From Sphaerosporella brunnea (Eukaryota > Ascomycota > Pezizomycetes > Pezizales > Pyronemataceae), in contig VXIS01000034.1 of assembly GCA_008704415.1 (NCBI GenBank), forward strand, positions 177,285 to 241,284: 64,000 nt of DNA, read 5' to 3'. The notes beneath the pieces are model-generated. The model was not told the DNA's origin. It made no database searches and saw only the letters and a program-made list of their open reading frames with translations. Position numbers and translations under genes: made by a program. This document shows, piece by piece, positions 23,285 to 35,175 of the stretch (its first letter is position 1; each line of letters starts with the position of its first letter).

Positions 23285-24055
23285 CAACAGCCTGAAGGCA
23301 TCGAGAGCCGAAACCGGGGCTTTGGAAACCGTAATCGGGGGAGGGGGGCACCCAACCTCCGCCTCTTGCCCTTGCTTGGCCCGCCCCCATACCCCCCCCC
23401 CCCCGAAGTGGGGGTAAGCTGACCTCCCCGCCCGGTGGCACAGCGTTGAGGAAGCCGGTGAAGTCGTGAACGCTCTCAGGAGGGCTACAAGTTGCCCTTG
23501 CCCGAAGGCATCGGGAGCTGAGACCGGGATTTTGAAAACCGTAATCGGGGGGGGGGGCACTCAACCTCGGTCGCTTGCGACCGCACCCCCCCGGGCAGCA
23601 CCTCGTTGAGGAACGTGGTGAAGTCGGGAACGCTCAACAAACTGATGGGAGGCCCCCTGGGACGCGAATCCACCTCGATGGTCTCTGGGCTGGAGTTACC
23701 CTTGCCTGAAGGCATCGGGAGCTGAGACCCGGACTTTGGAAACCGTAATCGGGGGAGGGGGAGGGGGAGGGGGGCACTCAGCTTCCGCCTCTTGCCCTTG
23801 CTTGCCCCGCCCCCAGACCCCCCCCCCCGGAGTGGGGGTAAGCTGACCTCCCCGCCCGGTGGCACAGCGTTGAGGAAGCCGGTGAAGTCGTGAACGCTAT
23901 CAGGAGGGCTATATGTTGCCCTTGCCCGAAGGCATCAACCGGGATTTTAGAAACCGTAATCGGGGGGGGGGGGGGCACTCAACCTCGGTCGCTTGCGACC
24001 GCACCCCCCCCCCCCCCGGGCAGCACCTCGTTGAGGAACGTGGTGAAGGCTGCCA
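23285..24055. repeat. Imperfect tandem repeats, about 210 bp, four units
   Basis: The block GAAGGCATCGGGAGCTGAGA, CCGTAATCGGGG and the following poly-G/C recur near 23300, 23505, 23710 and 23925. Two alternating versions of the second half exist (CTGACCTCCCCGCCCGGTGG and AACCTCGGTCGCTTGCGACC). No coding role was established. Confidence 0.7.
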
Positions 24056-24084
24056 GGAGCGTGAACACGCCTGCGCAGCCGGCT

Positions 24085-24136
24085 ATCAAGCTCTTTGACC
24101 ACAGTTGCTTGAGGTTCGGTGGTCAAAGAGCTTGAT
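24085..24136. repeat. Hairpin of repeat-family copy C
   Basis: Perfect 18-bp arms ATCAAGCTCTTTGACCAC (24085-24102) and complement (24119-24136), with a 16-nt loop. Copies A and B keep degraded versions of the same hairpin. Confidence 0.85.
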
Positions 24137-26164
24137 GGCCTGGATGTGGCTGCGGTGTTGTAAGCGGTAAAGTAGCCTTGTTGTTTCGATGCCGCGAGGT
24201 TGTTTCCTGGTTCTTTGAGGACTTTGCCTTGGAAACCGGAGGAGGAGGCGTTTTTTGTTGACGGTGGATGTAGAATGGCTTTCGCTTCTCGGAGCTGCCA
24301 TGCCGGAATGCTAGCTTTGCTCGCATATGGTGGGATCAAAGGAATCGAGCTATCGTTGATGAGCTTCACTATCGTCGCGTCGTCGTCACGGTGGTGAAGA
24401 TCCGTCCTTTTCAGTGCGGCCTAGAAAAGGTTAACATTCAGGAATCAAATAGTGTACGCGGTTCGTCGACATCTTTTGAATAAGGTCTCCGCCGGGGGTA
24501 ACTTACAGCATCGTAATTACGTCGGCGGGCTTGGTGTTCCTCTTTACCATAAAGGTAGTAGCGATGTCTCAATCGGCGAGGATGACTGAGTTGTAGCGAG
24601 GGCGGCCTGCATCTGCGACTTCGTTTCTGCGACGGGACCCATGGTCATCGTGGAGGTGGTGATGTGAAAGGCAGAAGGCAGAGACTGCGCTGGCTATTCG
24701 AGGGTAAATAACGATCGTTCGCGTTAAAGAGGTGAATGCGGTAGTGGGGGTTCAAGTGGCAAGGTCGAAGTTTCGGGGTTATGCGTCGCCTTATTCAGAT
24801 AGAGTTATAGGATGGAACTTAAAAGACAGCACGTTGGTTTTGCAGAGCGAAGCCATCGTACCCACCGCATTCCTTCAACTGCCCAGTCCCTGGGAACATC
24901 GATATGAGATTGATTTGGCGGTTTCCACTCGCCGTCATGGATCAGCACCCGCTGTTGTCCTCCTTAGCAGTGTCGAATTCCACCATCTACGCAGCTCCCG
25001 ACGACAATCGACCCGATGCATGCCGTCCATAGCGGGGATCCCGAAGGCTCAGCGCTCACTGACAATAGAAATCTGTCAGGCTGGAGAGCTGGAGCGCTTT
25101 CATTTTACCGTGTCGAGAATAACAACAGCTTTTGGAGAACGAAGGCTAAGAACTTTATTTGGTGAATACAGTCCTATATGAAAAATTCCCCTGGCTTTTT
25201 CCCATGAACAAACTTGAGGTGAGAGTCTTAGATGTTGTCTAAAAGCAGCTCCGCGATCGCTGGGTTAGGGTTTCAAGTTTCAACGCCGGCGGGTATCTTC
25301 TTGGCTGCACACCATAGCTGGTCGATTCGCTATCCTACGGGACAAACTTCTCGATCATTGCCGTCGTAGATTCCCCACCGAATCACGTGCTTTCCCGTGG
25401 ACATAACCGTCTCAGCAGTATTTTTTGGCGAGTCTGAGCAATGGTGAACAAGCTGGTAATCAACCGTCCACCATCAGATCCACAGCAAATCACGCGGGGG
25501 GTCCTCTCGTTGCAGGTGGCGGGGGCTGTGGCGGTGGTGGCGGTGCATCTCACAGCGCACCTGCCTGCATGGCGTAATTCCCATCACAGCCGTTTGGGCT
25601 GGATCACCAAAGCTTGGCTGTCCATGTGCAGGCTAGCGCCAGGTGCTGGCCCCTGGCCCATCGCTTCCACCTTCGGAATTGTGCTAAGCCAAAAGCATCG
25701 CCAGAAATGAAGGCAGGGGGCTAGAATGGCCCCAACAATGCAATAACACCTCGGAGGCAGGACAGGAGAATGTCGAACAGCTTTCTTTCTTCCCTCCCCT
25801 CTTTTCCTCCTCTGCTGCATCACCGCGATCTCTATCCAACACGCACCCCCCCCTTTTTGCTAATTCCCCGGCGAGACGAAACGAAACGTGCGCGCGTGTT
25901 TTCCTCCGGTACGTCTGTGCTGCGTCAGTTGCAACGTCCCCCTGATCCCGCCCACCCTCACATCAATCACCCCTCCTTGACGATAAGAACCAGACCTCGC
26001 TGATGCCTTCGTGATCGCGTCACGGAATAGAATTCGACACACGCGACGAACTCGAACTCCCGGTCAGCTGCTGTTACCGATTCCTACTTCTTCCACGCCC
26101 GCTCGCCACCGCCGTCCTCGGATCCCCCCCCGCCCGTTCCTCGCGAATCGAATCGAACGAAACG
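24137..26164. other. End of repeat-family copy C, then no supported gene
   Basis: Up to about 24900 some blocks resemble 18.5-19.0 kb (GGCGAGGATGACTGAG against GGCGACGATGACTGAG). An open frame at 24732-25181 (+) lacks an early ATG. The C/T-rich run at 25760-26160 is probably the promoter and leader of the next gene. Confidence 0.4.
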
Positions 26165-26962
26165 ATGGCCTCTGACCACGACCTCGACATCGAATTCCAC
26201 GCCGAGAACTCGACAGAGCGTAAGCCCATGCGGCCGACTTCGTGAGTGCAGCTCCCTCCCTCCTGTCACCCTTGCATCTATCTGACGGGAACCGGCAGGA
26301 CTCTCGCGCGCGCATTCGCGAACCAGCTGAACGATATTTTCCTCCTTGACGACCAGCTCGACCAGCTGGATCAGAACATCAATCGGAAGTGAGTGCTGCT
26401 TCTGCAACGGTGGCGGGGCCGCAGAAATTACCCCCTTTTCGCTTGCGCGGATAAAGGCGAGCGACCGAGAGCTCCGCTTTCACGCGTTTGCCCGCGCGCG
26501 CCGGTGCGCTCAGCTTATTCCCGATCGCTAAACCCCACAGCGCGCTTTCGCGTGCGCGCGAAATCTGCCCCCCCGCTCACCTCCGATACCTACCATTTCT
26601 CCCATTTCTACGTTTTGGCTCTCCCCGCTGACACCCCGCCCAGGAAGCAATCTGTACAAATCCAGTCCTCGGAGCTGGCGCTGCTAGAAGCGCGCCTGAA
26701 ACAGGCCGAAAAGCTACTCGAAGAATCCAAGCGGCGTCTGGCAGGGCGTTCACAGAACCCCGCCGGCCCCACGCCAAACGGCAGCAGCGTGCCGGACTAC
26801 ACTCCCAACCCCGCGTTCTCGTCCACCACGGCTGCTGCCCCGGCGGCGACCGAAAACGAAGAGAGTGCAGCCGGCGAACGGAAGAGTGTGCATGCGCATA
26901 AGATGAGCGGTGTTTACGAGATGAGGCCGCCGCCACCCCCGCCGAGTGTGCCTGGTATCTAG
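26165..26962 (+). CDS. Conserved-looking coiled-coil protein, three exons (161 aa)
   Basis: Exons 26165-26241, 26299-26388 and 26644-26962. Intron 1 (GTGAGT..GGCAG, 57 bp) and intron 2 (GTGAGT..CCCAG, 255 bp) keep one open frame. An alternative donor at GCGTAAGC (26218) would lead to a stop soon after. Start ATG context is GAAACGATGG. The product is acidic at the start (DHDLDIEFHAENST). It then has a long amphipathic helix across the exon joins (LNDIFLLDDQLDQLDQNINR, then SELALLEARLKQAEKLLEES; about residues 33-90). A Pro/Ala/Ser-rich tail ends in a proline run. This looks like a subunit of a small-protein complex; no family was recognised. Confidence 0.7.
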
Positions 26963-28965
26963 TCTGGGGTGGGGTTTTCGCCGGGGGGGGGGGGTAGCGA
27001 GGAGCTGATGTTGTTGCAACGGGTTCCATGCGTTCTTTTATTTTTTTGAGTTTTGAGTCTTTTGTAGATGGTGGGGAGTAGGATAATTTAATGAGATTTA
27101 TCACGTTATCACGTTTATCACGTTAAATCTAAGTACGTACGCTTCGGATATGTGGAAAATGAGACAATCGTCTGGGTAGGAAATGTTTCCAGATCAGCCC
27201 CCTTCATTGTTTCACTTGTTCCATTTGTTTCAGCAGGCGACGGGGGCTGTTGCACCACCGCCACACGTTGTGCACCTTAGTACATGTCAGCCCGAATATA
27301 CCGCTTTGACTCAAGGATACGAAAGGATAGATTTTGCGGGGATGTCATGTGAGGGGAGGGACCCCGCGGAAGACAGTCCACTGCTGCTTCTGAATGTGGA
27401 GCAGAGCCATTTTCTTCTGCTTGTTTGTATGGCAGCACGTGCTTTTGCGTATTGGTATATAGGTATCAGCCCGCAGTGGCTGCGGATGCGGGATACCGAG
27501 TGCTGGCCGTGATGGCGCTATAAATACTGCCGTTGTTGGGGTGAAGAGATAGCCGGGCGAAAGGAAATCTCTTTGTTCGGGCACAGCGTTACGGGTGGTT
27601 CTGTAGGTGGCAGGGTGGTTGCGGGAATATATTGTTTATATAATATTTGGCCCGCGTTCTTTGCATGAACTCTCCAACCCTGCCACCGCCACAACTGCCA
27701 CCGATGCGTCATCCGAGCCACACCGTCCGTATCTCATTGCTCGCTGCAGAACTCGGTATCCCACACCCGCGGAACCAAAACGGCGGGAGGATGTCTGGCA
27801 GACATGTTGCCGCACGAACGCTTTTGTGGCGTCTTGGAGTCCGCGCGTTGTTGGAGAGACACCGCGCTCAAAGATCAACCGGAGAAGACTCCACCGGAGT
27901 GACAGCCAGGAGGAGGATCGTCCGGCGGCGTGTTCACTTACACCCGCTTTTGATTGTGGTTGACGTCGGAAGAGGGGGGCTGGATGATGCACTGGCTGCG
28001 AGAAACGGAGTGGTGGGTACAAGTAAAACCCGGGCTTCAGGAGGGAGCGGTTGAAGAGGGTATACAATGGGGATGCATTTGGGCGGATTGGATCCCCGGA
28101 TACCCCTATGAGGGTCCAGGGATTTACTGGATGCTGTGGTTTTTCGCTCGATAGCTTCAGGACGACCAACTTGTTCCCAGCTCGGGATTCTGTGCCCCCC
28201 ACCCCCCACCCCCCCCCCCCTAACCACACATATTGGATTAACCCATGACCGGCTCCCCTTCCTAGAGGAATTCGGCATTCTCTATAGCAGCTCTGTACTA
28301 TACAGCTCTTGCCTCGTTGCAGCGACTGTTACACATGGTGAGTGATGGGCTATGAACACGCCAACTGAAAGAGCCAGGATTTTATCGCCTTCGTCACTAC
28401 ACTACCCCCAGAGTACTAAAACCACTGATTGTGGCGGGAAGTCAGTTTTTTACCCGGGGGGGAGGGGCAGGGAGGAGCTTTAATATTGATGGAGAATCCG
28501 GGGGGGCCAATTTTTTTGATACTAGCCGCAATCTGTATTCTCCAGGACAGAACCTGGGAATAGCCGCCGTGACCTGGGAGGATGAGCTCCAAGGGGAGAA
28601 AGAATTGACGGCTCCGATACAAACTGGATTTTGGGGAAAAGCGGGAACAAGAAATAGAAGAACATAAAAAACACACCAGGTGCATACGGACTACTGATTA
28701 CATCTGTTCTGAACAAGGCCCGGCTTGGAAGCTCCCGGATGGATTTTGCTCCTCGAAGCAAAAAGCCTCATTACTGGACCACCTCAATGAACAAGAAGAA
28801 CTCGGAAAGTGATAAGACGCAGAATGCAGCGCGATATTTTCACAGCCAAAAACATCGGCGAAGGCGTCATTGTGTATCACTCGAACATGGGCTCACGCGC
28901 TTCAGCTCCGCTGTCTGGTTGTATATCCGGGCGTTCTCTGTTGTTAATAGAGGCGAGAGAAAAGG
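26963..28965. other. No firmly supported gene; overlapping open frames
   Basis: A poly-G tract lies at about 26984 and three ATCACGTT-like repeats at 27095-27128. Open frames of 100-200 codons overlap on both strands at 27183-28229, and none is clearly better than the others. C-rich tracts lie near 28195-28220. Confidence 0.35.
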
Positions 28966-29493
28966 TTAGATATTCAGCTGGCGGGTTCCGGAGAGGCTTC
29001 GTATTGCAACAGGAAATGGAGGCAGGAGTAAGTTCACCGCACACCAAGATGTTGTCTGGAATCGGGAAACCCATCGCTGACAGGGGACTGCATCGACAAA
29101 ACAAACAACAGAAACGATACCGATGAGAGAAAAGCCGCCACTTCGGCGCCCCCACCCCCTGGCCGTCACTACAACGCCCACAAAAGCGGCAGCGACAAAC
29201 GCGATCCTTCCCCAAATCGGGTCGACGTTGCTGGGCCCCGCCTGCCCCCCAACACTTATCTGCCCCCTCCTCCGTCTCCAGCAGGAACCCGCCCACGCGG
29301 CGCGAGCTCCTCTGCGCCCATCGTCCCGCGGAATATAGCCCCAGGAAACCCTTGCCCGCAGCGGCGGCGGCCAGTAACTCTTCGGCACCGGGTACACGAA
29401 CCGCGCTGGCGTCGCGTCTCGGTTGAGAAACGCCCAAGTCTCGTCTTTGTTCATCTTCCAGCTGTTTCTCACCCAAAAGCTCCGCGACGACAT
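28966..29493 (-). CDS. Possible protein with one membrane segment, unknown
   Basis: Starts at ATG 29493. The first 60 residues look like true protein (NKDETWAFLNRDATPARFVY, then PVPKSYWPPPLRARVSWGY). A Gly/Arg-rich linker follows, then a hydrophobic segment (IAFVAAAFVGVVV). The last 50 residues are less convincing; an intron may lie near GTATCGTTTC..GATGCAG on this strand (about 29085-29117). Another minus-strand frame (28877-29539) overlaps it. GC-rich compared with flanks. No family recognised. Confidence 0.4.
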   Translation of the reverse strand: MSSRSFWVRNSWKMNKDETWAFLNRDATPARFVYPVPKSYWPPPLRARVSWGYIPRDDGRRGARAAWAGSCWRRRRGQISVGGQAGPSNVDPIWGRIAFVAAAFVGVVVTARGWGRRSGGFSLIGIVSVVCFVDAVPCQRWVSRFQTTSWCAVNLLLPPFPVAIRSLSGTRQLNI

Positions 29494-31089
29494 TGAGGTC
29501 AATAACCAAAGCGGCTAGCAAGGAAAAACACGGATGCAAAGATGGCTAGAGAAGCGTTTGTGGGAAACAGACGATAATATCGACAATTACAATCAGCACA
29601 TGTACATGGGTGGGGCCGACATTCCGAAGCTACCACGACATCTAGCTGTCTTCCTTTCGTGCACGGTGGCCAGTGCCCTTCTGCGGGATTGACAGCGTAC
29701 CCTCGAGCTCCTAAATACTCTTCTCTGACCTTGAGGAGGGTGCCGTCGGCAGTTTGTCCAGCCGTTGTGTTTGTAGAGGCACCACCAAGAAAAAAAAAAC
29801 CCCCACCTTGAATCAGGATCAATGGGTACATCAACGGTCTTTGCAGTGGCATTTGATCAGCAGAAGAATTAAGAAGCGCTCTCTATGTTTTTGAAAAAAT
29901 AAAAAAACCTCACCCTGTGGCATAAAAATATAGCTAGAGAAGCAATGTTTTTTTATAGAAGAAACTCGCAGGTTAAAAAACCTCTGGTGAGTTGGTGTAT
30001 ATATTATTTTTATTGTTGTGCGGTTGTATCAATATTAGGGTATTGTTGAAGTAGTTGTTATGATGTATTTGTTCTATCCTGGTCAGAAGATGATTCTGTA
30101 GGTCTACAGATTAGTCGGCGCGCATACTGGCCGATACTCTCGGCAGGCCAGCCTACCCGGTAGACAGAAGTTTAGTGTGAACCACCCAAGATCTATGATT
30201 CTCCTGTTTTGTTTTTTGTTTGTTTAATCACCCTGTATCCGGCCGCTTGCGGCCATGACATGAGGGCTATATACACAGATCTACCCTTGGACCTCAAGTA
30301 TCCACAGACGGGCGTGAGCTGAGAAGCGCACCAAGGAGATTCGTAACTGGTAAGATAGCACAAAGGGAAAGACATAAGTTCACAATCATTCTCGTGGCTT
30401 CTCCGGCATGATTCTCCTGTACTTCCACCAGTGAATCGTCAACGCTCGAAAGCTCAGAGTCATTGTCATCCGGACCGTGACTGATAAGCTCTTAGGGTTA
30501 ATCAATCTGGATACGATGGGTTGCAAAGTAGCACGAGAGCGGTTCTATCATTCGACCAAACAGGATTGATAGTGCTTAAGAATAGTAGCGCTCGGTAATG
30601 ACTTTTTGCGACTTTATTGACACAGCTGGAGGTGAGGTTCTCAAATCCGTTAGTAACCCCCTCGATTGCCCCACGCCGTAGATAAGAAGGAACTGCCACC
30701 AGCCTCGCCACAGGTTAGACGTGGTAGTCCACTCCTCTTTGGTAGACTGGATTGAACTGGGAGATCCGTGATCCGGCCTTAACTACCTCAACGCCCTCTT
30801 TTTGGCATCAGAACAATAAGGATTATTGCTTATGAAAACCTCGCGGCTCTGGCTGAAGACGACATAGAGCCTGAGGTGTGAAATACTCATGAACGTTTGC
30901 GTACCGAGAGGAAAATAGCCCTGCCACGAGGAGGTATCTTAAATTTCACTTGAAACTCGCTGGGGGTGTGACAAATGCCAACAGCTTTCGAGAATTTCAC
31001 ACGAAGTGCGGTATTTTGAACCCTGTATGCGTGGAGGTAATTTTGGTGGAGGGAGGAGGTTTAATGATGCGGTCTTCACCGGAGAATAA
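29494..31089. other. AT-rich intergenic region; nothing recognised
   Basis: About 29880-30100 is markedly AT-rich with A and T runs. No open frame of interest on either strand. Confidence 0.45.
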
Positions 31090-31092
31090 GAT

Positions 31093-31473
31093 TTGTTCCA
31101 CGCGAAATATCTTCCATTGTGCAATAATTCAACCTTTATAGAAGCGCTACTGCTACCTATTTATGGTGGTTTCTGCGCACAATCCCGTCGCCGTTTGGCA
31201 CGGGAGATATCTACGATGCCAGTGATACCTGAACCCGTAAAAAGGCTGTCCGTCGGAGCAGCTACTAGAAATACCACTCCGGATTCCTCGTTTCCATCCA
31301 ACCCAGCCAGCTTTATCGTCTCGGCGTCCTTGCCCCGCAATCCTCGCGCTCCTTCAGTACGCAGGCCCGACTCGCCTGAGTTTCTATGCGTAGCGCTTCT
31401 GCACAGTGGAGTTGTTCCAGGAGGAGAAGGCCACACCTGCTATGCTACCTCTGTAACGGATATCTTCGTGTGA
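31093..31473 (+). pseudogene. Remnant related to the dispersed Pro/Gly-rich family
   Basis: Near 31395-31440, GCACAGTGGAGTTGTTCCAG and GGAGGAGAAGGCCACACCTG parallel 5.51-5.56 kb. The part at 31150-31200 matches 21.63 kb. The 126-codon open frame has no motif and no clear start. Confidence 0.3.
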
Positions 31474-32491
31474 GGACAAGTCGATGGATGAAAAGCCGCT
31501 AATGTATGTAACGAGGAAACATCAATCTTTTAAAAGACAGCCATACCAAGGCTATAATGCCTGTTGTCTGCAGCTAGCGCTTTTCCGATGTGTTAGCTGC
31601 AAGCTCAAATCAGACTTCCTGGAAGGGTCGATGATACCATTACACAGTAATGCTTACAGTTATCGCATTCAATAGTTGAGAGCAGGCTTGAGAAACCTGT
31701 TAGGCCAAAACCCAGAATCGTTTAGGCCGTAAGGCCACACGTTGCAATGTTTCCCAGCATGAACTTCAATTATCAAAGGCATGGCCGGCTTGATATCCCT
31801 TCAACCATTCGATGGTCTGTGTAGCGATCCCAAAACGTGCTTGCCGGTACCGTGAGATGAGGGAGGCTTTAAACGTTGATTGTCGATCGAGGATTGAATG
31901 TCGATACAGGAAAGGGCTTAGTCGTGGTTGCTGCCTTCTGCCAGCTACATATTTCAGAACTGAAACCTAGGTGAACAGAAGGCTTGTCTGGTTGCGCGTT
32001 GTCGTGGGTGGGAGGGTTGCTTTTTTAACCCCTCACTGGTAGTCACTCGAACAGCAAGGCATTCGGAAAAAAACAAAAACAAAGAATAGCAGTGTTCACA
32101 ACACAGGATCCACGACGCAGATGATGAGAAATCAACGCCTGAATGAAATTTGCAAAGATATCAGAGAGTACTAGTCAAGAACTCCAAGCTTTGGGAAAAA
32201 ATCGAAGGAAACGGCCGCAGACACCTAAGAAAGCACTGAAGGTGTCCTCGGCTGTATCAACAAACAAAAGCAAACGACCGTCTAACTCTGAGAGTTCCAG
32301 TCCGCAGAGCCAGACCAAAACAAATTATGACCTCTGGATCATGTTGAATAGCTCTCCACCGCCTCGACAACATGCAAGCCGATCCAGCCCAGCTCCCAGC
32401 TCCGGGCGCTGCCCAATGCCTGCCTGTTTCACAACGATGGTGCAAGCATTCGGTCATCCTTACAGTCTCTTTGCTCTCCTCTCCAGCGCTC
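31474..32491. other. No supported gene on the plus strand
   Basis: A plus-strand open frame (32143-32733) overlaps the better minus-strand candidate and has a low-complexity Ser/Pro/Lys composition. Nothing else noted. Confidence 0.35.
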
Positions 32492-32938
32492 TCAATTCGA
32501 TGGCGCCAGTCTCTCGAACGTACGATGGACAACCCTGTGCCACCATTCCTTGGTGCAGATACGAAGCCAACTGCTACGTCGTGGCAGGAACTGTGATTGC
32601 GTGTGTCGCCCCAGTCCCAGCCGTAACCGCAGCCGGCGCGTTCCTCGCTCAGCCATGGGTAATTCGTAATCCCACAGCCACTGGGCCTCTTCGTTTGCCC
32701 GCCAATTCTGGGTCCGGCCAACAGCTGCATTGAGGGACGATATAGGGCAAAAGAAGTAAGATATGTTGGCCGAGAAATTCGTGAGCAGTTCATCGTTCTC
32801 CTCACTCAAGTCGCTGTGATCTTCTACCTGAGCATCCTGATCCTCAGGCAGGGGCCAGTCTGTAATCCATTCGCCCTGATCGAGCGACTCTCGGATGTGC
32901 GCAGGCATGAAAGGGGCGGACAACGTGTATCTTGACAT
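32492..32938 (-). CDS. Hypothetical protein, 148 aa
   Basis: Starts at ATG 32938 (MSRYTLSAPFMPAHIRESLD). The acidic first half (EDQDAQVEDHSDLSEENDEL) is followed by an aromatic-rich part (NISYFFCPI, then EAQWLWDYELP). After about residue 95 it turns Arg-rich, and a second minus-strand frame (WLSEERAGCGYGWDWGD) becomes plausible, so an intron or frameshift near 32650 may exist. No family recognised. Confidence 0.4.
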   Translation of the reverse strand: MSRYTLSAPFMPAHIRESLDQGEWITDWPLPEDQDAQVEDHSDLSEENDELLTNFSANISYFFCPISSLNAAVGRTQNWRANEEAQWLWDYELPMAERGTRRLRLRLGLGRHTQSQFLPRRSSWLRICTKEWWHRVVHRTFERLAPSN

Positions 32939-33282
32939 AGCGAAACGGAATGCTGCAGAGTTCTGTGAGTAGACAACACAAGGCGATATGGTTGGGTCGC
33001 TGTTAGCACTTCGAACTGGCTATTGATCGCGGTGTTCCGAGAACGGTTGCCCTCGATCGGTGATGAGAAAAGCGGCGGTAAGCGCAGAAAAGGGAATAAC
33101 TGGCCGTTGGGCGTGGACCTGGAAGCTGCCTTTGCCGATGGCTTAGAAGGTGGGGCCGCAGAGTATTTGTTGGAGCCGGAGAGGCCAAATGCTGAGACGA
33201 TGGAAATGTACAGCTGCCGGTAAGGCGAGGAAACGCGTAAGCTTTAGAGTGAAGGTTAGAAAGGCAATGCGCCACTTTTTAA

Positions 33283-33458
33283 CTAGAAAAAGCACCTGTC
33301 GCAAGGAATTGAGTTCCAAACCTTCCCTCTGGATAAATCACGCATCTTCCTACTCAAGCTATACCCGGAAGCCTTGTATTGACCTTGTATTTCTTCAGTA
33401 AAGTCCCTGACGACTTGATGGTGGATATCGGTAGTGGATGATGAGATAACATAAGAGA
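33283..33458 (-). pseudogene. Left copy of an inverted exon-like segment, unknown
   Basis: The minus-strand frame reads ISYVISSSTTDIHHQVVRDF and goes on with GQYKASGYSLSRKMRDLSR. The first part is encoded by the left arm of the inverted repeat at 33401-33569. No family recognised. Confidence 0.4.
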
Positions 33459-33569
33459 TGTCCCTCGACCTGGTCATCACTCGACATACGAACCTTACCG
33501 CTTTAGGCTTATCTCTTATGTTATCCCATCATCCACTACCGACATCCACCATCAAGTGGTCAGGGACTT
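33401..33569. repeat. Large inverted repeat, 58-bp arms, 53-nt spacer
   Basis: Arms 33401-33458 and 33512-33569 are complementary at 55 of 58 positions. Both arms encode the same peptide reading outward, ISYVI(S/P)SSTTDIHHQVVRDFT. Two of the three differences are silent. Sequence outside the arms differs. Confidence 0.9.
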
Positions 33570-33735
33570 CACCAGTAAAAATCTCCCCTCCTACAACCAA
33601 GCCGGCATCCTCCCCAACAAAGGCACTTCGGAAGGAGAGGAGGGACCTGGAACCAACTTCTACCGGGCAGGGAATCGCCGCAGTTTCAACATGACCGACT
33701 CCGATGCGGGTTCTTTCAGCGCGGCAGCGCCATGA
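33510..33735 (+). pseudogene. Right copy of the inverted exon-like segment with C terminus
   Basis: The plus-strand frame reads ISYVIPSSTTDIHHQVVRDF, then NLPSYNQAGILPNKGTSEG, and ends AGSFSAAAP with TGA at 33733-33735. It appears to be the end of a protein. No start is visible upstream and no family is recognised. Confidence 0.45.
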
Positions 33736-33870
33736 ACATCTGTGTGAGCAGGGCTCCTCCCTCAGATCCGGGGTTTATGCGAGCGGTGCGGCAAGAGCTT
33801 CGGTGAAAACGGCTGCGGTAGAGACCGCTGCATCTGCGGCGCAACGATGGGAGTATGAAGATCGGTATCA

Positions 33871-33927
33871 TGGTTTTGTTTGTAATCATGTTTATTGTCC
33901 GTATTCATCATGGCAGACCCCTTGCTC
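33871..33927 (-). repeat. Dispersed 3' module, copy h (minus strand)
   Basis: On the minus strand: TCTGCCATGATGAATAC, GGACAATAAACATGATTACA, AACA. It matches copies e and f in block order. Confidence 0.5.
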
Positions 33928-34230
33928 ATCCCCGCCCGCCCCCTTATTGATGCTGCGGCACCATGGTAATTGCAGGCATTCTCTGTCTTCTTTATTTCTT
34001 CTTCTCTGCTTATGGCTCTCCTTGCAGGGTGTCCTGAGATGGCACCAGTGGTCATGAGATTTATTTATTTATTATTCCTTCAGCTATTGCCGCCAGCGAT
34101 TTGCTGAGCAACGATTCATCCCTGTGGAAAACGGTGATTCCGGCAACGTATACACTTCCGGAAATTTAAAAACCAGTAGAGATGCTCCGGCCTACAGAGG
34201 CGGACATGATATGAGAGAGGATCCACAAAT

Positions 34231-34270
34231 TGAATGCCGACAACAACATCTGATTACACACATACACACA
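34231..34270 (+). repeat. Dispersed 3' module, partial copy g
   Basis: GCCGACAACAACATCTGATT, then ACACACA, followed by an (AC)n run. Only the right half of the module is present. Confidence 0.35.
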
Positions 34271-35080
34271 CAACTAGGCCACCAGAAATAATAGATGCAT
34301 TTCTACACTCTCCAAAAGCACTCAACCAGCACCTTCTGGACAAAAGCTGTACTGTACATCTGTGAAGGCAACAACGACAGTTTCCTTGCCAAAGCCGACA
34401 AATCCATGCGACCGATTTAAACCTAGCACGCAAATAGAGATCTATTCCACCGAACACAACAGAGGAGGGCACCCTAGATCGATGTCCATAATAGCCCGCA
34501 CAAAAAGCTGGGCTTGATGGACGGACTGTTGTTTGGTTTGGACGGGCAAGCTGTCTACGCTGCGAGTGATACATCCTAGTTTGGCACTGCCACAGTGACG
34601 TTATCGAACCAACAAACAAAGCTCGACCTGAACACGGGACCGAGGCAAGCTATCGAGCATCAGGTTTTGAGTCTCGGTGGGCTGCTCGTTCTGACTCATT
34701 CCCCGCGACAGACAAGGCTTCTGATGGAACACCCCACTAGTACTACTGGACGCCGCTCAAATCACATATCTGCCTCGACGGAGTGAAATTAAAGCCATGC
34801 AGAGAGCAATAGTGGTGGTGTAGTGAATAGCGCTCGGGAGAGCAGAGAGGGTTATGGTCTCTGCATCAATTGAGATAGTTCTATTTGTACCGAGGAGCGT
34901 GAAATCTGCCAGCCTGCGCATCGATATCTGCAGCCCAAACAGCCCGCCCGTCTTTTTTAGCAGCCCAAGCAGCCCAACCGCAGCCCGACGAACAGTGCCT
35001 CGGGCTTCCGAAACGATTTATATACCGCCTTGATCTGTATAGGTTAATATAGACTGCATGTTCTGGGCTGGTGTCAACTT
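34271..35080. other. No supported gene
   Basis: Short open frames only. Confidence 0.4.
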
Positions 35081-35175
35081 ACCCGATGATGATGTCTGAG
35101 CCAGTCATGTTGAGGCCAGCGGCAAATGCGAAAATGACGGCCAATAGGATGCTGATAAGTGGCGAGTGCGGAACC

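Noticed and set aside
24732..25181. 149-codon plus-strand open frame
   Set aside because: No ATG near its start and no motif; it overlaps decayed repeat-family sequence.
25441..25710. 89-codon plus-strand open frame before the coiled-coil gene
   Set aside because: Low-complexity Ala/Val/His translation with no splice or motif support.
28877..29539. 220-codon minus-strand frame overlapping the 29493 gene
   Set aside because: Composition in the first half is worse than the competing frame, and much of it is Gly/Arg-rich from GC bias. Not fully excluded.
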